Below are positions 23,539 through 30,359 of a DNA stretch of 34,224 nt, one piece after another (the stretch's first letter is position 1; every line of letters begins with the position of its first letter). Made by a program: the position numbers and the translations under genes. Origin of the DNA: Candidatus Heimdallarchaeota archaeon (GTDB lineage Archaea; Asgardarchaeota; Heimdallarchaeia; Heimdallarchaeales; Kariarchaeaceae); assembly GCA_015522385.1 (NCBI GenBank), contig WAMJ01000246.1, positions 1-34,224 on the forward strand, written 5' to 3'. Under the pieces are notes generated by a model. It worked only from the letters and a program-made list of their open reading frames with translations. It searched no databases and was not told where the DNA came from.

Positions 23539-25320
23539 ATGAAACTGACCCAGATCCAACTGAAGAACTTCCGAGGTTACAAGGACGTTCAGACCAACAT
23601 CGATCAATTCACAGCTTTCGTGGGGAACAACTCCTCGGGGAAGTCGACGATACTGGTAGCAATACAGAAGCTCGTGGACAGCAAGGACAAGCTCACCGTC
23701 GACGACTTCTACATGAGGAAGGCTCAATCTCTCGAGATACAGGGCAGGTTCGAGCTGAGCGAGGAGGAGAGGACAACACTCTCACAGAGCCTCGGGATAC
23801 CGCTGGAGGAACTGGTGCTCATCAGGAGTGCGGAGATAGATGACCCGAGGAAGTCAAGGTACTACGCCATGGTTCCCCAGTACGGGGACAAGCTCCTCGA
23901 CCCGTCGTACGTGAGCTCCAAGACAGTCAGGGAGTACAAGGAAGCAGCCAAGGACGGCAGGCTCCCCGAGAAGTTCGCATCCATCACCAAGGTCGGCGAC
24001 ATCAAGCAGGCACTGGCGGAGTACCTCCTAGGGGGTACGGTCAAGCCATCTGGTCAGAAGAGGATGGAGGTGAAGATCAAGGACATCGCCCCCTTACTCC
24101 CCGAGGTGCTGTATGTCCCCGCGTTCGAGAGCATCGACAACCACACTGAGTACAAGAAGACGAATTTCTTCGGCAGGATGCTGCAAAACGTCTTCAGGAA
24201 CCTCGAGGAGGAACCCGACTACAAGAGGTTCAGGACGCAGTACGAGAACCTCACGCAGAGGATATTCGGGCACGAGGCGAACAACAGAGCCAGACCGCTC
24301 GTGGACTTCGAGAACAGCCTCACCTCGTACATCAACGAGATCCTGCCGACGGAGGTCTCGCTGAACTTCAACGTACCCTTGGTGGAGGACGTGATCCTGA
24401 AGAACTTCTCCATCTACCTCGACGACGGGGTGAAGACGCCTGTGAGTGCCAAGGGGCACGGGGCACAGCGGGCGATCGTCTGGGCGCTGCTCCGCTACTA
24501 TCTAGACAATAGCGGATCGGGGAATGAGCCGATGTTCTTGGTGGAGGAGCCCGAGCTCTACCTGCACCCACAGGCACAGAGGGTCATGCTCAAGACAATC
24601 AAGGAGCTGTCCACCAAGGGACAGGTCATATACTCGACCCACAGCCCGATCTTCGTTGACCTCGAGCATCCATCCTCCATCAGGGTGATAAGGAAGGCGG
24701 ACGGAAACGGCTCCATTTACCAACTCCCTGACGTCAGTGACGACGAGAAGCAGCAGTTGAGGTACCTGAAGTGGATGGGGGATGCCCACAGCGAGATCTT
24801 CTTCGCCAAGTCGGTGATCCTCTACGAGGGTGCGACCGAGAAGCTTCTCCTCACGCACATGAACAAGAACCCCACGACGGATCTGGGCGACGTGCAACTA
24901 CAGAGGAGGATAAAAAGACCCCTGAACTTCGACGAGCTGGGCTGCCAGCTGATCTCCACGGGCGGGAAGTTCTCGATGCCGTTCTTCACCAAGCTACTGA
25001 GCCACGCCCAGATCCCGTTCTACGTGATCTTCGACAACGACTCCAGCAGCAGCACCAGTCACGTAGACGTGAACACGCACATCAAGCGCAACGTGGAGAA
25101 GGCGAGGAAGGAGGGGCTGAACTCCGGACACACCATACACTACCCCTTCTTGGAGAAGGACTGGAAGATCCAGTACAGCTCGGAGCAGAAGGTGGACACA
25201 GTGTACGGTCTATTGTCTGCAGAGGACTGGGACAGCTACTTCCGTGAGAAGTACGAGACCCTGAGCAGCAAGCTCTACAACTTCGCGTGGTGCTGCTACT
25301 TGAACGTGAGGTTCTCGTAG
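23539..25320 (+). CDS. OLD-family ATP-dependent endonuclease (AAA ATPase + TOPRIM)
   Basis: 593 residues. The N-terminal SMC/AAA ATPase has QLKNFRGYKD, Walker A GNNSSGKST (29-37), the ABC-type signature region KGHGAQRAIVWAL, Walker B MFLVEEPELYLHP (from about 332) and a switch His in IYSTHSPIFVDL. The C-terminal TOPRIM domain has ILYEGATEKLLL (Glu430) and VIFDNDSS (Asp499, Asp501), the metal-binding acidic set of nucleases. The full architecture is that of class 1 OLD proteins, DNA nucleases used in phage defence or DNA repair. No helicase partner (as in Gabija) is adjacent. Its neighbours on the distal side include a nucleotidyltransferase and a second ATPase/TOPRIM pair. Confidence 0.9.
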   Translation: MKLTQIQLKNFRGYKDVQTNIDQFTAFVGNNSSGKSTILVAIQKLVDSKDKLTVDDFYMRKAQSLEIQGRFELSEEERTTLSQSLGIPLEELVLIRSAEIDDPRKSRYYAMVPQYGDKLLDPSYVSSKTVREYKEAAKDGRLPEKFASITKVGDIKQALAEYLLGGTVKPSGQKRMEVKIKDIAPLLPEVLYVPAFESIDNHTEYKKTNFFGRMLQNVFRNLEEEPDYKRFRTQYENLTQRIFGHEANNRARPLVDFENSLTSYINEILPTEVSLNFNVPLVEDVILKNFSIYLDDGVKTPVSAKGHGAQRAIVWALLRYYLDNSGSGNEPMFLVEEPELYLHPQAQRVMLKTIKELSTKGQVIYSTHSPIFVDLEHPSSIRVIRKADGNGSIYQLPDVSDDEKQQLRYLKWMGDAHSEIFFAKSVILYEGATEKLLLTHMNKNPTTDLGDVQLQRRIKRPLNFDELGCQLISTGGKFSMPFFTKLLSHAQIPFYVIFDNDSSSSTSHVDVNTHIKRNVEKARKEGLNSGHTIHYPFLEKDWKIQYSSEQKVDTVYGLLSAEDWDSYFREKYETLSSKLYNFAWCCYLNVRFS

Positions 25321-25341
25321 TACATCAATTTCTTTGAAAGG

Positions 25342-25797
25342 TTAGCTCTTCTGAACCGCGGTCGTCTTGACGTTGATGTCTATCCCCTCCTTGATGGAGG
25401 CCGAGACTATGCAGTAGTTGAAGAACTTCTCCTTGCACTTCTCGAACTTCTTCATCGTCTTCTCGTCCAGCTGGTCGAAGCCTGCGGTGAGCTCCACGTC
25501 GACGTTCGTCACCCTCCAGTAGCCCTTCTCGTTCCGGTCGATGTGGACTGTCGTCGTCGCTTCGAGGTCGTCGAGGGGGTTGTGCGCCTTCTCGAGGCAG
25601 AAGGTCAACGACGCCGAGAGGCAGTTCGTGATCGCCACGGCGAGGATCCGGGAGGCGTTGGGATACTCGTCCCTGCCACCAGGGACGTTCTCGGGTTCGT
25701 CCAGCATGAGGTCCTCAAACTGTTCCTTGTCGAACTTGGCGACGAACTGCATGCCGTCGAGCCGTTTCATTGTTATGGTGAATTTTCCACCTGCCAT
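25342..25797 (-). CDS. OsmC-family protein
   Basis: 151 residues, typical OsmC size. Two conserved Cys are present in the usual contexts: ITNCLSASLTFCLEK (Cys59) and NYCIVSASIKEGID (Cys129). The region ENVPGGRDEYPNASR precedes the first, as the GG..PsP motif does in the family. Related enzymes reduce organic hydroperoxides with the Cys pair in the cytoplasm. A textbook GGTATAAATTCC element (TTTATA at 25821-25826) lies 24-29 bases before the ATG. It converges on the OLD-family gene and is probably transcribed alone. Confidence 0.87.
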   Translation of the reverse strand: MAGGKFTITMKRLDGMQFVAKFDKEQFEDLMLDEPENVPGGRDEYPNASRILAVAITNCLSASLTFCLEKAHNPLDDLEATTTVHIDRNEKGYWRVTNVDVELTAGFDQLDEKTMKKFEKCKEKFFNYCIVSASIKEGIDINVKTTAVQKS

Positions 25798-25820
25798 GTG
25801 CTACCCTCCGTGCGTTGGAA

Positions 25821-25826
25821 TTTATA
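25821..25826 (-). promoter_or_regulatory. TATA box of the OsmC gene
   Basis: TATAAA on the minus strand within GGTATAAATTCC, 24-29 bases before ATG 25797; one of the clearest TATA boxes in the window. Confidence 0.7.
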
Positions 25827-25922
25827 CCACGTGATCGGGGGAGGAACGCTGCACAAAAATCAGGTCGGAATATGCGGGAGGACGAACCGCACCACTCTTA
25901 AGCGGCTGACGGTGGGTAGGCC

Positions 25923-26741
25923 ATGTACGTCCGCAAGCAGATTGGTGATCTGCAGCAGCTGAGGAGCGACATTGACCGAGCGGTAAGGATCTGGACGGAG
26001 GTCCTTGAACCGCACGTGGAGTACGCCTACCTCAAGGGATCTGCAGCGAAAGAAATCCAGAACCCCATCGACTACGTGCCTGAGGTCAGCGACCTCGACA
26101 TCCACATACATCTAAGAAAGGGAGCGTTCGAGGAGGGAAGGAGGGGGGTCAGCCAAGCACTTCATATCGCAGCGGAGTACGAGGACCTCTTCACCCGTGG
26201 GCAATACTGGCACCTCCCGAGGACGCAGATCATCGACATCTCCAAGATGCACGAGCTCAGGACGTACTACACACCGATGAGGAGGAACATCCGGGTGATG
26301 ACCGGTGACCCGCAGTTCCCCGAGACACAAGAGGATATTCCGCTGACCATCGAGGAGCATCGTCGGATCGACCGGGAACGGGCCGTGGAGAACGACCAAC
26401 TACTCGTCTCATTCAGGGACTCCGTGCTCGACCGAACCTCGCTTGACCTGTGGTCGGGGCTGAGGAAGATCAACTGGAGGATCTCACCCAGTGTGAACAG
26501 GCTACTGTCGCAGACCGAGAACCCGTTCGAGATCTGGGAGATGAACCGGACAGGGATCCTGCGACTGCTGGAAGCGAAGTACCCAATTATCGCAGAGCTG
26601 TTCAGGAGGTACTACGAGACCGCGTGGGAGCTGTACAGCAGTAACTTCGAGAGCAGTGCCGCCCACCGTAGTTGCCTAGAGCTGGGCTACGGGATCATGT
26701 GGGAAACGAGGGAGGAGCTTCAGAGATTAGAATCCCCATAA
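25923..26741 (+). CDS. Nucleotidyltransferase-fold protein
   Basis: 272 residues. The pattern YAYLKGSAAKEI, then VSDLDIHIHL, matches the polymerase-beta nucleotidyltransferase signature (hG[S]...D-x-D), with Asp residues available to bind Mg2+. The rest is helical with many aromatic and charged residues (WSGLRKINWRIS; FRRYYETAWELY), a HEPN- or KNTase-C-like helical domain by appearance only. Stand-alone NTases of this type include antibiotic adenylyltransferases and MNT antitoxins, so the role is open. TCTTAAG lies 21-27 bases before the ATG. Its last 22 bases overlap the convergent TOPRIM-like gene. Confidence 0.75.
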   Translation: MYVRKQIGDLQQLRSDIDRAVRIWTEVLEPHVEYAYLKGSAAKEIQNPIDYVPEVSDLDIHIHLRKGAFEEGRRGVSQALHIAAEYEDLFTRGQYWHLPRTQIIDISKMHELRTYYTPMRRNIRVMTGDPQFPETQEDIPLTIEEHRRIDRERAVENDQLLVSFRDSVLDRTSLDLWSGLRKINWRISPSVNRLLSQTENPFEIWEMNRTGILRLLEAKYPIIAELFRRYYETAWELYSSNFESSAAHRSCLELGYGIMWETREELQRLESP

Positions 26742-27202
26742 GAATGTAGCCAAGTATGTAACGTCTCCACCCCCTTATCTCCTGATGCAATGAGATCACC
26801 AATGAACTTCTGGAAATTTCTCCTCTTGTCAAGGCGTGGAATACTGTGCAGTTTGACTGGATCCCGGGGAAGTTTGTAGTTCTTGAGATCGATATTATTA
26901 TGATTTGCTCGATTGCACAACCAGTGCTCTATATCATCCCTGACCATGATGAGATATTTGTCCTTATAGCTGAGAAGCCTTAAACCACTTCTGTCAAATT
27001 CATCAAATACAAGACTATATTTATCCAACAGACGTGGTTGGGACGAATTTGGATCCTCATCCACAAGTCCCAAAGTACACCTTTCGTCTTTTTCAAGAAA
27101 TTTGAGAACCCTACCTTTGCTCTCAGCGTGGTGCCTCTTTTTCTTAGAGACGCCAAGACGTTTGATCAGATATGTGTCAACATGGCATTCAACCGCTATC
27201 AA
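26720..27202 (-). CDS. Small TOPRIM-like protein, partner of an AAA ATPase
   Basis: 160 residues. MIAVECHVDTYLIKRLG begins with a beta strand and a conserved-type Glu (Glu5), and GLVDEDPNS supplies Asp48-x-Asp50, the Glu and DxD pattern of TOPRIM nuclease/primase domains. HHAESKGRVLKFL lies between, and VRDDIEHWL and LPRDPVKLHS follow. The TTG start overlaps the stop of the upstream AAA ATPase gene (TTGA), with GGAGG about ten bases before it, so the two are made together. The split ATPase plus TOPRIM arrangement resembles OLD-type or PARIS-like defence systems. A/T-rich compared with neighbours. Confidence 0.7.
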   Translation of the reverse strand: MIAVECHVDTYLIKRLGVSKKKRHHAESKGRVLKFLEKDERCTLGLVDEDPNSSQPRLLDKYSLVFDEFDRSGLRLLSYKDKYLIMVRDDIEHWLCNRANHNNIDLKNYKLPRDPVKLHSIPRLDKRRNFQKFIGDLIASGDKGVETLHTWLHSYGDSNL

Positions 27203-28239
27203 TCAATCATTTCCTCCAAATTGAAGAATGGGTCGATCTCCAGAACTTGAGATAACTGATCCTCAGTCATCTGATGAAACTTGGTGTTGAAACCGTCTAT
27301 GTATGCAATAAGAACATTGATTCTTCCCTTTGGAACCTTCTCAATCAGTGTCCGTAGAAAATATGGATTGTGAGTCACGAGAACGTACTGATTCGTAAGA
27401 TTATCAGCGATAAGTTGTGCGAGGTACTTTGTGTAGTAAGGAAATGTATGACCCTCTGGCTCCTCAAATAGGAGGATCTGGTTCGTGTTACTCAGAATAG
27501 CGATAGAGTAGAACAGAATCTGCTTTATGGTATCAGCAAGTGTCGTGTAAGGAAGGTTGACAAGTATGTCCTCTAACTGCTTTTGAATCTCAAAGGTATT
27601 TGACTGCGGCCTAAACACTAGTGAGAAGTTAAAGGTTTCAAGGAAGGATTTGGCGTACTCCCTGAGATCCTTCGAGGAATAAACCACCCTGAATAGATTG
27701 TCCCCGGAGGGATGGACCAGTGGAGAGGGAGAATTGTTCGGGTAGGAGTGTAGGTCTTTGTACTTGTAAAATCTGATAATATCCGCAGATGATTTTGATA
27801 ATCCGGGATCCATACCTTCAACCGAACGACCGTCAAATTCAAAACTGTGTTTTCGATCGGCAATAAAATTCGGATCGACAATTATCATTCCATCTTGAAT
27901 TGATGTATCCTCCTGAATTACTTGTAAATGAGATTGGAATATTCCGTTATTAAACCTTAGACCAGCGTCTACCCGACGATCGCCTTCATTAACCTTAATT
28001 GATATTGCACGATCTATGAGCTCATCAGTGAACAGGTTCTGCATATTCTCCATCCTTACCATCTCACGAATCCTGTGATTATTTCTCCAAAAGACATCGA
28101 GCAAAGAGATACATTCGAGTAGATTAGATTTTCCAGTATTTGGATCACCGATCACCACTGTAACATTCTTCAGTTCAATTGATACGTCCTTCAAGGTCTT
28201 GAAATTCTTGACTGAAATTGAGTTGATAAAACCAGCCAC
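27199..28239 (-). CDS. AAA-family (AAA_15/21, SMC-like) ATPase
   Basis: 346 residues from GTG 28239; a GTG at 28248 would add three, but TTAATATA lies 22-29 bases before 28239. The order is SISVKNFKTLKDVSIEL, Walker A GDPNTGKSNLL (about 31-41), a long insert, then Walker B QILLFEEPEGHTFP, and YVLVTHNPYFLRTL with the sensor/switch His. This is the single-domain SMC-like ATPase found with nuclease partners in OLD, RloA and PARIS-type systems. The stop TGA lies in the overlap with the TOPRIM-like gene. It stands in an A/T-rich block next to an OLD nuclease and a nucleotidyltransferase. Confidence 0.85.
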   Translation of the reverse strand: MAGFINSISVKNFKTLKDVSIELKNVTVVIGDPNTGKSNLLECISLLDVFWRNNHRIREMVRMENMQNLFTDELIDRAISIKVNEGDRRVDAGLRFNNGIFQSHLQVIQEDTSIQDGMIIVDPNFIADRKHSFEFDGRSVEGMDPGLSKSSADIIRFYKYKDLHSYPNNSPSPLVHPSGDNLFRVVYSSKDLREYAKSFLETFNFSLVFRPQSNTFEIQKQLEDILVNLPYTTLADTIKQILFYSIAILSNTNQILLFEEPEGHTFPYYTKYLAQLIADNLTNQYVLVTHNPYFLRTLIEKVPKGRINVLIAYIDGFNTKFHQMTEDQLSQVLEIDPFFNLEEMID

Positions 28240-28260
28240 AGAGTTCACTACCCTAGTACC

Positions 28261-28268
28261 TATATTAA
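28261..28268 (-). promoter_or_regulatory. TATA box of the AAA/TOPRIM operon
   Basis: TTAATATA on the minus strand lies 22-29 bases before GTG 28239 and selects that start. Confidence 0.6.
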
Positions 28269-28427
28269 CTGTATCAGTGAAATCTGAAGTAGATCACGGT
28301 CTCTCACCTATTACTAGGATCGGAGACTTTGGTGACTAGTGCTCTGGACGGACGACGAATAATCATGTCCCTTGCTGGGTAACACATGCTCAGTCAGTAC
28401 TGCACCTCAAAGCTATCAGAGTCTTCC

Positions 28428-29675
28428 CTAGAACGCCAATCTCTTGGGTCTGCACATCGCACCGCGGATCTCCTCGTCCGTGAGGATCTGACCCGTGTGT
28501 TTCGCCATCTCCAGCAACTTCTCGGCGCACTCGTCGCTGTACTCCAGCCCCATGGACTGCAATTTGAGCAGCACGTTGCTCTTACCTGACATCGGCCCGA
28601 TCTCAATTGACTGGTTGCGCCCATAGTCCGCGGCGTTCACTCCCGAGTAGACGTTGTTGCACCACTCCAGCCCCATCTTCTGCGCCTTCACCAAGGCTGC
28701 AGCATGCACGCCCGTTGCCGTCTTGAAGGCGTCCCTACCGATGACGGGGTAGTTCACCGGGATGGGAATACCGACCAGCTCGCTGACCAAGTGAGTGTAC
28801 TCGGCGAGACTGCTGAGGTCGTTGTCTATCCAGCCGAGGAGCTTGAGGTTGACCAGAAGTTGGTCGAGTGGGGTGTTGCCGCACCTCTCACCCACCCCCA
28901 GCCCCGTTCCGTGTATCCGCTCAGCCCCTGCGCGCAGAGCAGCGAGCGAGTTGGAGACGCTGAGACCCCGGTCACGGTGACCGTGCCAGTCGATGCGAAC
29001 GTCCCTGTAGCCCTCGTCGTCGAGGAACTCCCGGACGTACCTAACCAAGGCGTAGGCACCCTCTGGGGAGGCGTGCCCCACGGTGTCGGAGATGCAGACT
29101 GCTTGGGCTCCCTCGTGAACCGCGGCGAGATAGATGTACTTGATGTCCTCGGGGCGGGAGCGAGTGGTGTCCTCCGTGACGAACATCACCGGTACTTCGT
29201 TCTCGACGCACAGGCGTACGGCAGAACGGGCCAGATGCTCGAGTCGCTCCATGTCCCACCCCTCGACTAACTGCCTGATCACCGAGGTGCCTAGGAATGC
29301 ACAGACCTCAACGGGAATGCCCACATCGTGCGATATCTCGATCACGGGTCTGATGTCGTACTCATGTGTCCGGGCGGCGCAGTTGGGCTGAATCCGCAGA
29401 CCCTCGTCCCGTATCATCTCGCAGATCTGCTTGACGTCTGAGTACATCTTGGGCGAGGAGCTCGGATACCCCACGTCCGCGGTGTGCACACCGAGCCTCT
29501 CCATCAGCCTCACAAGCCTGAGCTTTCCAGAAATATGTGGATCCCGAGTGGAAGGGCTCTGCAGACCGTCACGAAGGGTCTCATCGTTTATGATGATCCT
29601 GGACGGACGAAAGGAACTCTCGTGGGTGTTCCAGTCGTATATCCCAAACTTGTCGGATTCGTTCTCGGAGTCCAT
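28428..29675 (-). CDS. DRE-TIM acyltransferase/lyase (isopropylmalate-synthase-like)
   Basis: 415 residues. The DRE-TIM metallolyase barrel starts with NDETLRDGLQSP (residues 30-41), where isopropylmalate, homocitrate and citramalate synthases normally have TTLRDGEQ; Leu replaces the usual Glu, as in HMG-CoA lyase. Metal-binding HGH is in WHGHRDRGLSVSNSLAAL, and GLGVGERCGNTPLDQLL provides the Asn and the flexible GERxGN loop typical of the acyltransferases. A helical segment follows, but the C-terminal LeuA regulatory domain is absent. Probably condenses an acyl-CoA with a 2-oxoacid, or is a related lyase. The TAAATATT element lies 22-29 bases before the ATG. Confidence 0.82.
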   Translation of the reverse strand: MDSENESDKFGIYDWNTHESSFRPSRIIINDETLRDGLQSPSTRDPHISGKLRLVRLMERLGVHTADVGYPSSSPKMYSDVKQICEMIRDEGLRIQPNCAARTHEYDIRPVIEISHDVGIPVEVCAFLGTSVIRQLVEGWDMERLEHLARSAVRLCVENEVPVMFVTEDTTRSRPEDIKYIYLAAVHEGAQAVCISDTVGHASPEGAYALVRYVREFLDDEGYRDVRIDWHGHRDRGLSVSNSLAALRAGAERIHGTGLGVGERCGNTPLDQLLVNLKLLGWIDNDLSSLAEYTHLVSELVGIPIPVNYPVIGRDAFKTATGVHAAALVKAQKMGLEWCNNVYSGVNAADYGRNQSIEIGPMSGKSNVLLKLQSMGLEYSDECAEKLLEMAKHTGQILTDEEIRGAMCRPKRLAF

Positions 29676-29740
29676 CGAGTCATTATTTGGTATAGAATAT
29701 TTAGCATTTTCTCCGATCGGAGATCGCAGATTGGTACAGA

Positions 29741-30007
29741 TTAGCCACCAGTAAGAAAGAGCAGGAAGCGTATCTCCGAATTTTCATGCACATTTAGTTG
29801 CGGGTTCTCCTTCAGCAGGATCAGTTGGTCGTCGATGACCAAAGCGTAGGGCGACCTGATACGACCACCCTCCACGAGCTGTGAACCCCAATCTTGGGAC
29901 TCAACCGCCTTCAGGAATGAGTGGATATCATTGGCATCCAACTCCAGTAACCGCTGCTCACCGAACTTCTCACGCATCGCCGATGGTAGCTTGATCTTGA
30001 CCTGCAC
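29741..30007 (-). CDS. MoaD/ThiS-like ubiquitin-fold protein with C-terminal Gly-Gly
   Basis: 88 residues from GTG 30007, the normal MoaD/ThiS size; an ATG at 30040 would add 11. It begins MQVKIKLPSAMREKFGEQRL, like the MoaD start, has SPYALVIDDQLI and ENSEIRFLLFLTGG, and ends exactly in Gly-Gly, the residues adenylated and thiocarboxylated by MoeB/E1-like enzymes. MoaD-type proteins carry sulfur for molybdopterin/tungstopterin; archaeal relatives (SAMPs) can also be conjugated to proteins. TTTATC at 30031-30036 is 24-29 bases before the GTG. It is divergent from the AOR operon, whose enzyme needs tungstopterin. Confidence 0.82.
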   Translation of the reverse strand: MQVKIKLPSAMREKFGEQRLLELDANDIHSFLKAVESQDWGSQLVEGGRIRSPYALVIDDQLILLKENPQLNVHENSEIRFLLFLTGG

Positions 30008-30030
30008 GGAGTACGTACCTCGTGGGGATT

Positions 30031-30036
30031 GATAAA
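30031..30036 (-). promoter_or_regulatory. TATA-like element of the MoaD-like gene
   Basis: TTTATC on the minus strand lies 24-29 bases before GTG 30007; no comparable element precedes the ATG at 30040. Confidence 0.5.
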
Positions 30037-30142
30037 CCATGTGGGAGCGTAGTGGAAAGGAGAGCAGTGAAAGACAGAAGAGGTAGGAATACCCTCATAG
30101 AGATTACTACAGTTGTTTTGAGGAAGTAGTAACTTAGAGCGG

Positions 30143-30232
30143 ATGGAGAAAAGGTCCCAACCCATTGGAGCTGTGGAGAAGAGGATTCAATCACTTGAGG
30201 TAGAAGAGAAGAGGAATCAATCCACTGGAGCG
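30143..30232. repeat. 30-bp degenerate tandem repeat, three units
   Basis: Three adjacent 30-base units, each with GAGAARAGG followed by a CAA-T/C-C-core and a TTGAG/TGGAG end. The second and third units are the most alike. The rest of the 30008-30359 gap shows no other supported gene. Confidence 0.6.
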
Positions 30233-30256
30233 GAAATACCTCGTGGTCAAACGTAG
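30143..30256 (+). CDS. Possible 37-residue repeat peptide
   Basis: A short frame with three in-phase 10-residue repeats: MEKRSQPIGA, VEKRIQSLEV, EEKRNQSTGA, then EIPRGQT. The shared core is EKR-x-Q-S/P. At the DNA level these are 30-base degenerate units. Many differences between units alter residues outside the core, so coding is unproven. No TATA box or ribosome site is clear. It sits in the otherwise empty gap between the MoaD-like gene and AOR. It may be a small protein, a decayed gene end or a non-coding minisatellite. Confidence 0.3.
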   Translation: MEKRSQPIGAVEKRIQSLEVEEKRNQSTGAEIPRGQT

Positions 30257-30359
30257 AGGGAGTATAATGAGAAAAATTGATACCTTGGTATGATCGCCAG
30301 TTCTGAGAAAAGATAATAAAGGAAGTAATTATTTGAAAATTCGTGAGAGGAACCTGCTA

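Noticed and set aside
23539..25320. Gabija-type two-gene system
   Set aside because: The OLD-family protein resembles GajA in outline, but no UvrD-like helicase gene follows; the next gene is a convergent OsmC.
28704..29270. 188-residue plus frame within the DRE-TIM gene
   Set aside because: Antisense shadow; the DRE-TIM motifs on the minus strand are decisive.
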